Shown one piece after another: positions 58,188 through 64,000 of a stretch of 64,000 nucleotides of DNA; the stretch's first letter is position 1, and each line of letters opens with the position of its first letter. The notes below the pieces were generated by a model, which was not told the DNA's origin, did no database searches, and saw only the letters and a list, made by a program, of their open reading frames with translations. The position numbers were made by a program, and so were the translations under genes. Origin of the DNA: Mycobacterium sp. ST-F2. GTDB lineage: Bacteria > Actinomycetota > Actinomycetes > Mycobacteriales > Mycobacteriaceae. The stretch lies in contig NZ_JMHT01000030.1 in the NCBI RefSeq assembly GCF_001905655.1, forward strand, positions 1-64,000. The letters are read 5' to 3'.

Positions 58188-59606
58188 GTGACCGCGATCG
58201 ATCCTGACCAGCTCAGCACCTGCCTGAAGGTGCTGTCTGAGGTGAGCGCGCTGCCGCCCGAGCATCCCGACGCCATTGCCGTACGCCAGGCCACCGCCAA
58301 GATGTTCAAGGAATTGAAGAAGGAGCGCCGCGCCGCCGCACGCGACCGGGTGGCGGCCGCTGATCGCGCCGTCATCGCCGCGACCGCCACGGGCGCGCCG
58401 GGACGGATCGACGACGAAACGCAGGGATTACCACTGGTGTCCACCGCGGTCGGCGCCACCGCAGGGACGCTGCTGCGATCCCAGCACTGCTACATCTGCA
58501 AGAACCACTTCACGGTGGTCGATGCCTTCTACCACCAGCTGTGTCCCGAATGCGCCGCCTTCAACCGGGCCAAGCGGGACGCCCGCACCGACCTGACCGG
58601 GCGTACCGCGCTGCTCACGGGTGGGCGCGCCAAGATCGGCATGTACATCGCGCTGCGTCTGCTGCGCGACGGCGCACACACCACGATCACCACCCGGTTC
58701 CCCAACGACGCGGTGCGCCGCTTCGCCGCGATGGAGGACAGCGCCGACTGGTTGCACCGGCTGCGGGTGGTGGGGATCGACCTGCGTGACCCGGCCCAGG
58801 TGGTCGCGTTGGCCGACGAGGTGGCCGCGCAGGGGCCGCTGGACATTCTGATCAACAATGCGGCGCAGACAGTGCGTCGCCCGCCGGGCTCGTACGCCGC
58901 GCTGGTGGAGGCCGAGCGCACGCCGCCACCCGAGCTGGTGGACGTCATCACCTTCGACCACGTCAGCGACGCGCATCCGCATGCCCTGGCTGGGAGTCTC
59001 GGCGAGCACCCCGCCCCACACGCCCTGACATCGCTTGCGCTGCAAGCCCGTAGCGCGTCACCGGAGCGGATTGCCGCCGGCCTCGCGATCGACGCGGGCG
59101 GGCTGCTGCCTGACACCGCGTCCGTCAACAGCTGGACTCAACGGGTGCACGAGGTCGACGCGATGGAGCTGCTCGAGGTGCAGCTGTGCAACCAGACGGC
59201 GCCGTTCATTCTGGTCAGCCGGCTGCGCCCGGCTCTCGCCGCCTCGCCCGCGCGGCGCAAGTACGTGGTGAACGTGTCCGCGATGGAGGGCCAGTTCAGC
59301 CGCGGCTACAAGGGACCCGGGCATCCGCACACCAACATGGCCAAGGCTGCGCTGAACATGCTGACCCGCACGAGCGCGGGAGAGATGCTGGAGCAGGACG
59401 GCATTCTCATGACCGCCGTCGACACCGGGTGGATCACCGACGAACGCCCGCACCCCACCAAGCTGCGGCTCGCCGAGGAAGGCTTCCACGCACCGCTGGA
59501 TCTCGTGGATGGTGCTGCGCGCGTGTATGACCCGATTGTGCGCGGGGAATTGGGCGAGGATCTCTACGGGTGCTTCTTGAAGGATTACGCGAAGAGTCCT
59601 TGGTAG
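58188..59606 (+). CDS. SDR-family oxidoreductase with N-terminal zinc finger
   Basis: 472 residues. An N-terminal helical region (about 1-90), a Cys-rich finger (C101-x2-C104, C119-x2-C122; CYIC, CPEC), then a Rossmann SDR from T144 (TGGRAKIG) with NNAA and SAMEGQFSRG. The usual catalytic Y-x3-K reads T382-x3-K386 (HTNMAK); the nearest Tyr is Y374 (GYKGP). Such atypical SDRs occur widely in mycobacteria and fungi. GTG 58188. Reaction unknown. Confidence 0.85.
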   Translation: MTAIDPDQLSTCLKVLSEVSALPPEHPDAIAVRQATAKMFKELKKERRAAARDRVAAADRAVIAATATGAPGRIDDETQGLPLVSTAVGATAGTLLRSQHCYICKNHFTVVDAFYHQLCPECAAFNRAKRDARTDLTGRTALLTGGRAKIGMYIALRLLRDGAHTTITTRFPNDAVRRFAAMEDSADWLHRLRVVGIDLRDPAQVVALADEVAAQGPLDILINNAAQTVRRPPGSYAALVEAERTPPPELVDVITFDHVSDAHPHALAGSLGEHPAPHALTSLALQARSASPERIAAGLAIDAGGLLPDTASVNSWTQRVHEVDAMELLEVQLCNQTAPFILVSRLRPALAASPARRKYVVNVSAMEGQFSRGYKGPGHPHTNMAKAALNMLTRTSAGEMLEQDGILMTAVDTGWITDERPHPTKLRLAEEGFHAPLDLVDGAARVYDPIVRGELGEDLYGCFLKDYAKSPW

Positions 59607-59631
59607 GGATACCCGTTGGGCCGAGCGCTGC

Positions 59632-60921
59632 TCACCCCGCGATCGGGCGGCGCACATCCAGCTGGGCAAGGTCGGCGGCGATACGCCCGGCTGACCATCC
59701 GGCGCCGTCGGATGCCGACATCACGCGGGGGATCGTCGATGGGAAGAGCCGGTCGGTGAGGTCATCGGTTGCCTGGCTGCGCGCTGCCAGCACCGGAAGG
59801 AGCCTGTCGAGGTCCAGTTCGGTGGCCGCCGTCGTCGAGGTGGCGGTGAGGCGTTCACCGATGCGTGCGGCGTACGAGAGGAGAAATGACTGGCGGAACG
59901 AGCGGGTCCGGGCCTGCGCGCCGGTGGTTGTGCGGCCCACCGCCAGCATCGCACGGTTGGCCTGGACCAAGAGCGAAGTCGAAAGCAGCTCAACGAATTC
60001 CAGGTCGCAGTCGGCACCGATGACGGCGACGAATCCGACCTTCTCCGCGCACACGATGCGACACCGGTTGGCCGTAGCCACGGCCTGCACCAATGCCGAC
60101 TTGGCGATGACGTAGGGATTGTCGATCCAGATTCGGCGAGCGGTCGCCTCGGCTGCGCGACCGCGCTCGTGGTCGCGGATCGCGTGGTGCAGCGAGTATC
60201 TGCTCATCAGTTCTTGCGCCTTGGCCGACAGGGTTTCGGCTTCTTCGGGAAAGTTGGTGGCCTCAGCCTTGGCCAGCAGCGCGCGCACCCGGCTGAGCGC
60301 TTTGGCGTCGGCCGTGTTCGGCTCGATCGCGCCATGCTGGTGCTCGCCGGGCAACGGCAGCAACGGTTGGAGTTTCGGGAGGGTTCCCAGGAACCGCAGC
60401 ACCTTGAGCATGACGGTCAACGCCGCGTGATGGTCGATGGCGTTCCTGTCCGCCCAGTCCCGTAGCTGCCAAGCGCCGGGCACGACTGTCGCGGGCAACG
60501 CGGCGAGTTCGGCGCGCCATCGGGGATGCAGGGTGGAGACGGGATACTGCCGGGACTCGCGAACGACGGCCTCGGCGAGATAGCCGGCTGCTGACGTGTC
60601 GAGGCGGCGGCGGGCGAACTCGTGCAGATCGTTGGGTGACCACCCCACTCGCCACGCGACGCCGATCGCGTCGGTCAGCGCCGCTTCGGAGGCAATGTCG
60701 AGATCATTTGCCCGACTGGGGAATTCGTTCAGTAGCTCGGCGGCGTGGAAGTCCGCGTCGTGGGCGGGGCAGTGCGCTGAGTTATACAGGGCAGCGGTGA
60801 GGTGGTCGAGGATGGCGGCCCGGTCGTACCCGGGATCGGTGCTCCGGCGTTCTCGCCGGGGCGATGTGCGGCGGCGGTCCTGGTGCTTGGTGGTGCGCTT
60901 CTGGCGGTTACGGCGGCTCAT
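59632..60921 (-). CDS. DUF2786 protein
   Basis: 429 residues. A basic N terminus (MSRRNRQKRTTKHQDRRR), a middle helical region, the DUF2786 motif VRALLAKAEATNFPEEAETLSAKAQELM (about 205-235), and a C-terminal domain. DUF2786 proteins are of unknown role, found in actinobacteria and phages. ATG 60921 begins the basic segment; a longer frame adds only six residues. Convergent with the SDR. Confidence 0.85.
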   Translation of the reverse strand: MSRRNRQKRTTKHQDRRRTSPRRERRSTDPGYDRAAILDHLTAALYNSAHCPAHDADFHAAELLNEFPSRANDLDIASEAALTDAIGVAWRVGWSPNDLHEFARRRLDTSAAGYLAEAVVRESRQYPVSTLHPRWRAELAALPATVVPGAWQLRDWADRNAIDHHAALTVMLKVLRFLGTLPKLQPLLPLPGEHQHGAIEPNTADAKALSRVRALLAKAEATNFPEEAETLSAKAQELMSRYSLHHAIRDHERGRAAEATARRIWIDNPYVIAKSALVQAVATANRCRIVCAEKVGFVAVIGADCDLEFVELLSTSLLVQANRAMLAVGRTTTGAQARTRSFRQSFLLSYAARIGERLTATSTTAATELDLDRLLPVLAARSQATDDLTDRLFPSTIPRVMSASDGAGWSAGRIAADLAQLDVRRPIAG

Positions 60922-61133
60922 GCCGGGAGTCTGGCGCAACGGTCCGACAAGTAGCCGCGACTATCACCCACACCGCCGCGGTGCGGTTCAGTGCAACCGG
61001 GCCGCGTCGCCGGCGCGGCGCAGGCACGTGGTGAAACGCTGGAGCTGGGGGATGGTGCTGAGCGCGGGTATGGACGGACACGACCGGACCAACGTGCCCG
61101 CATGCGGCGGCGTGACGCCCTACGCTGCGAATC

Positions 61134-61526
61134 ATGTCGATCGACCGTGTTGGGCTTGTCGTCGGTGGTCTCCGCCTCGCGTCGGGGGTTTCGTTCCTGG
61201 TCGCTCCGGCTCGGGCGAACCGGCTCTGGGGTGACCCCGAGAAGCCGACCGGATCCACGTGGTTGCTGCTGCACTCGATGGGTTACCGCGATGCGCTGAT
61301 CGGCGGGATGCTCGCTGCGACGGCGCTGCGGGGCCGGGACACGCGAGGCTGGTTCCTGGCCTCGGGTGGTGCTGATGCGGCAGATCTGTTGGGCAGCATG
61401 GGTGTTCATCACGAGATGAGGCCGTCGCAGAAGTACATCGGGCTCGGCGGCGCCGTCGCGGGGATCGGTGTGGGCTTGTGGGGTGCGTCGCGGCGGCGGT
61501 CTCGTGGAGCCGCCGCTACTGCCTGA
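61134..61526 (+). CDS. DUF4267-like membrane protein
   Basis: 130 residues with three or four hydrophobic segments (about 8-25, 42-65, 75-90, 100-118) and a Ser/Arg-rich C terminus. Start ATG 61134. Function unknown. Its 3' end lies 17 bases from a convergent gene. Confidence 0.7.
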   Translation: MSIDRVGLVVGGLRLASGVSFLVAPARANRLWGDPEKPTGSTWLLLHSMGYRDALIGGMLAATALRGRDTRGWFLASGGADAADLLGSMGVHHEMRPSQKYIGLGGAVAGIGVGLWGASRRRSRGAAATA

Positions 61527-61543
61527 TCGGGGGTGAGCGCGCG

Positions 61544-62443
61544 TTATGCGGCCATCCGCGCCGCGGTGGCCGCGGCGATCTGGTTGAGGTGGTTTGTGGC
61601 GACTTGCACCGAGCTCTGGTGGGGGAGTGCGTCGACGTACTCGTAGGTGATGTGCGGCAGGGTCGGCGGGTTGGTCGCGTAGAAGGCGACGGCCCGGTCG
61701 ATGGCTTCGACGAGCGCCGGGCCGCCCACGATCGGGTCGGTGACGAACGCCAGCACCTGCTGGGCGAGGCTGCCCTGGCCGGTGAGGCCGGCGATCAGCG
61801 CGACGGCGGCGTTGATGCTGATGCCGAGCTGGACGGCGGCCTTGTAGACGGCGGTGATGTCTCGGCCGGCCTGGTTGTTGGGGGTGGTGGTGTAGAGGTC
61901 GCCGGGATTGGCGAAGTCCCACCAGGTGTCAATACCGTTGCTGTCCTTGGGGATTTGTGCGGCGGTCAGGTTGGTGACGGCGATGCCGCGGCCGCCCGGA
62001 TCGGTGCCGCCGGGGAAGGTGTGGCCGGTCAGGCGCCAGGGGTTGCCGAAGGTGTAGCCGCCGATCAGGTTGGGCCGGGCCCATTGCAGGCTGCCGGTCA
62101 TGATCTCGGCGAGGACCCGCGATGCGGCCTCGGCGCCCTGGCTGTAGCCGCCGAGGGCGAAGGTCTGCTTCGGGTAGTTGTTGATCCACCCGATCGCATT
62201 GGTGACCGCGATCCGCACCGACTCGGCGTAGCTGGGGGAGAGCGGCGCGCCGGGCGGGATGGGACCGAACGTCCAGGGGGCCTGGATGGGGACTTCGAAG
62301 ACGAGGTCGGGGTCGGCGGCGCGGACCACGTCGGAGGGATAGCCGGTGCCGGGGGCGGCCCACGTGCCGGCAAACGTCAGGACGGCGTGGCGGACGTGGT
62401 AAACGCCGGAGATGTTGGCGGCGATATCACTGAAAGTGGTCAT
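61544..62443 (-). CDS. LysB-like cutinase-fold esterase
   Basis: 299 residues. An alpha/beta-hydrolase with nucleophile S101 in GGYSQGAEA and candidates D/H in TWWDFANPGDLY and ALPHQSS. The start GTWAAPGTGYPSDV and the overall layout resemble mycobacteriophage LysB, which detaches mycolic acids from arabinogalactan, and the PE-PPE esterases. No signal peptide. It follows a small partner gene by 8 bases. Phage ancestry is inference. Confidence 0.8.
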   Translation of the reverse strand: MTTFSDIAANISGVYHVRHAVLTFAGTWAAPGTGYPSDVVRAADPDLVFEVPIQAPWTFGPIPPGAPLSPSYAESVRIAVTNAIGWINNYPKQTFALGGYSQGAEAASRVLAEIMTGSLQWARPNLIGGYTFGNPWRLTGHTFPGGTDPGGRGIAVTNLTAAQIPKDSNGIDTWWDFANPGDLYTTTPNNQAGRDITAVYKAAVQLGISINAAVALIAGLTGQGSLAQQVLAFVTDPIVGGPALVEAIDRAVAFYATNPPTLPHITYEYVDALPHQSSVQVATNHLNQIAAATAARMAA

Positions 62444-62451
62444 CGCTCAGC

Positions 62452-62787
62452 TCATTTCGCGGTGGTGGGGAGTCCGTTTGCCTTGCGCCACTGGATGGCG
62501 AACTCCATGAGTTCGATGAGCACGTCACCGCTGTCGCGGGTGATGCCGTCGCTGAAGGTGTGCACCCAGGCGATCTGCTCGGCGGTGGTCACCTGCTGTT
62601 CGAAGGCGTCGAAGGTGCCCTGGTAGTTCTGGCCGTTGTGGGTGGAGTTCCATGGGCCGCGGTTGGGGTCGTCGACGATGTCGCCGATGTTGCGGGGATG
62701 GCGGGCCAGGACGCGGCGCCAGGGTTGCGGCATGCCGTTGGCGGTAACGCCGGAGATGTCGGTCTGGAGCGATTGTGCATCAGCCAT
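62452..62787 (-). CDS. Small partner of the LysB-like esterase
   Basis: 111 residues, rich in Trp, Asn and Gln (GPWNSTHNGQNYQGTFDAFEQQV, FSDGITRDSGDVLIELMEFAIQW). AGGAGG is 7 bases before ATG 62787. The tight spacing suggests one transcript with the esterase. Family not recognised; phage origin is possible. Confidence 0.75.
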   Translation of the reverse strand: MADAQSLQTDISGVTANGMPQPWRRVLARHPRNIGDIVDDPNRGPWNSTHNGQNYQGTFDAFEQQVTTAEQIAWVHTFSDGITRDSGDVLIELMEFAIQWRKANGLPTTAK

Positions 62788-63064
62788 GGTTGGGCCTCCT
62801 GGTTGGTATGGGTCGGCTGGTCGGCCCGACGCGGCGCTGCGGCGGGCTGGAAGGGCTTGTTGGCGCGGGCTTTTGCGATGCGAGGGGCTGACGGTCGCCG
62901 GTTGGTGTGCCCGGGATCGTGGTGTGCGCCGCCTCGTCTGTCGCCATCGTGTCGTCCGTCCTGACGGTGATGTCTATTTCCACAGTAGGCCCGTATGGGT
63001 AGGTGGTCGAACTTGTCGGTGGTGGGTGCGACGATGTGCGACTCACTCAAATTGGAAGGAAGAC

Positions 63065-63379
63065 ATGAAGAATTTGTTGGTGGCAGCGATGACGGTCGGG
63101 GTGGCTGTGGCGTTGAGCCCCGTTGTCTCTGCGGAACCCTCGTGGACGATGCCGAATCTGGTCGGGATGGATCTGCAGGGCGCTCAGGACGCGATCCAGT
63201 CGCTGACCAAGGGTGCGGTGTGGTTCAGCGGGTCGACGGATCTGACAGGCAAGGGACGAGCGCAGATCATTGACCGGAACTGGCACGTGTGTACGTCGAC
63301 ACCGGCGGCGGGGGCGACGATCACGACGAGTACTGCGGTCAGGTTTGGGGTGGTGCGGGATACGGAGAAGTGTCCGTGA
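63065..63379 (+). CDS. Secreted PASTA-like small protein
   Basis: 104 residues. Signal peptide about 1-23 (VVSA/EPS), then a PASTA-type repeat (MPNLVGMDLQGAQDAIQ ... TSTPAAGATITTS) with two cysteines that could form a disulfide. PASTA domains bind muropeptides or other cell-wall fragments. GGAAGGAAG precedes ATG 63065. It could be a standalone wall-binding protein. Confidence 0.8.
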   Translation: MKNLLVAAMTVGVAVALSPVVSAEPSWTMPNLVGMDLQGAQDAIQSLTKGAVWFSGSTDLTGKGRAQIIDRNWHVCTSTPAAGATITTSTAVRFGVVRDTEKCP

Positions 63380-63391
63380 GTCGGTTCGTCG

Positions 63392-64000
63392 TCAAAACAG
63401 CGCTTGTATGCGTTCGATGCTGACGCCCACTTGATCAGCCAGGCTCACCACGTGTGCTGGTGGGGCGTCGAATGAATATGTGTCGCCGCGTGGAGGTCCT
63501 TCGCTTAGAAGCGAACTTGGCGTACTCAAAGATGAGGGGAGGCGGGACACTCGCCAGCAGGTGTTCTCCGCAACTGCGAGGGTCGTGTTGTGACGGAGCA
63601 GAACGCATTTTCCTCGGTCGGTCTGAACGAAGACACCGCAGGTCTTCTCATACTCACCGATCACCGTTGCGATCTTGGCGGCCACCAAACGCGGGTTGGC
63701 TTGTGCTGCTGAAACGAGCCATAGCCCATCGTCGAACTCGACGTTCCAACCCTTTTCAGCTACAGCGTCGTCAACGGCGGTTCGAGCGGCGGCGTTGGAA
63801 TCGTGTATGTAGTCTTGCGCCAGCTCAATCACCGCCTCGACGCCTGCAAGTCCCGCAACTCGGCTGTAACCCTCGGCGGGCCGATAGAGATACTGCTCGC
63901 TGAGTTCGATCTCAGCCATGGCGGCGTACAGGCTTGCAGTCTCCCAAGCCTTTTTGAAAATCAGGTCTCGCTCGCGACCGCCATGTAGGGAAGCATCTTG
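63392..64000 (-). CDS. Hypothetical protein, N terminus beyond the window
   Basis: The visible part runs 202 residues. The reading frame stays open to base 64000 (upstream of ATG 63919 it reads ERDLIFKKAWETASLYAAM), so the true start probably lies outside. The visible part is helical and charged, with ELSEQYLYRPAEGYSRVAGLAG and a C-terminal SLADQVGVSIERI. No family recognised. If ATG 63919 is the start, the protein has 175 residues. Confidence 0.6.
   Translation of the reverse strand, partial: QDASLHGGRERDLIFKKAWETASLYAAMAEIELSEQYLYRPAEGYSRVAGLAGVEAVIELAQDYIHDSNAAARTAVDDAVAEKGWNVEFDDGLWLVSAAQANPRLVAAKIATVIGEYEKTCGVFVQTDRGKCVLLRHNTTLAVAENTCWRVSRLPSSLSTPSSLLSEGPPRGDTYSFDAPPAHVVSLADQVGVSIERIQALF

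Noticed and set aside
61478..62626. 382-residue Gly/Val-rich plus-strand frame
   Set aside because: Antisense of the LysB-like esterase and its partner, both with good starts and motifs.
62780..63046. 88-residue Pro/Thr-rich minus-strand frame
   Set aside because: No ribosome site, low complexity and overlap with the esterase partner start.

Overview
The window is high-GC actinobacterial DNA from a mycobacterium, most likely a fast-growing environmental species (Mycolicibacterium or a relative). The left half follows the Mycobacterium tuberculosis Rv1320c-Rv1343c gene order almost gene for gene: adenylate cyclase, nucS, Rv1322, methylmalonyl-CoA epimerase, fadA4, Rv1324, glgB, glgE, glgP, dinG, pncB, clpS, Rv1332, Rv1333, rhomboid, Rv1339, rphA, rdgB, DUF3817, lprD. 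No read of this sequence names the species directly.

Layout. 1-30.2 kb is conserved core: secreted proteins with a KstR-like box, a membrane adenylate cyclase, the mismatch endonuclease NucS, propionate/fatty-acid enzymes, the GlgE alpha-glucan genes (glgE-glgB divergent from glgP), the DinG helicase and NAD salvage, the N-end-rule adaptor clpS (here broken), a peptidase, a rhomboid protease, a cyclic-nucleotide phosphodiesterase, RNase PH and the dITP/XTP pyrophosphatase. Three lineage-specific inserts interrupt it: a TetR/hydrolase pair, an FAD monooxygenase/MarR pair and a TetR/haloalkane dehalogenase pair, each with a palindromic operator in the divergent gap. The mec-cysO-cysM and murI genes expected here from the M. 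tuberculosis order are absent.

30.2-48.4 kb is accessory. It begins with a LAGLIDADG-HTH protein beside a tRNA-Leu(UAG), then a fatty-acyl desaturase, small basic proteins, a glycosyltransferase pair, an NYN/OST-HTH RNase-like protein, a sulfatase module (formylglycine-generating enzyme, GntR regulator, sulfatase), an orphan second GyrB, two DUF202 membrane proteins, a nitrate/sulfonate-type ABC transporter whose binding-protein gene is frameshifted, a SulP transporter and a DsbA-like exported protein.

48.4-57.4 kb is a defence island: a complete four-gene Wadjet (JetABCD/EptABCD) anti-plasmid locus whose jetA reads as frameshifted, followed by a HipBA toxin-antitoxin pair with three operator-like repeats spaced exactly 26 bp apart. 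The last 6.6 kb carries a DinB-fold protein, an unusual zinc-finger SDR, a DUF2786 protein, a LysB-like cutinase-fold esterase with a small partner, a PASTA-like secreted protein and a gene cut by the window edge.

Three genes are interrupted (clpS by a 5-bp insertion; the ABC binding protein and jetA by what look like single missing G residues). The two single-base events could be sequencing errors; the 5-bp one is less easily explained that way. A strongly palindromic intergenic element occurs twice (about 27.8 and 42.1 kb) and may be a dispersed repeat family.
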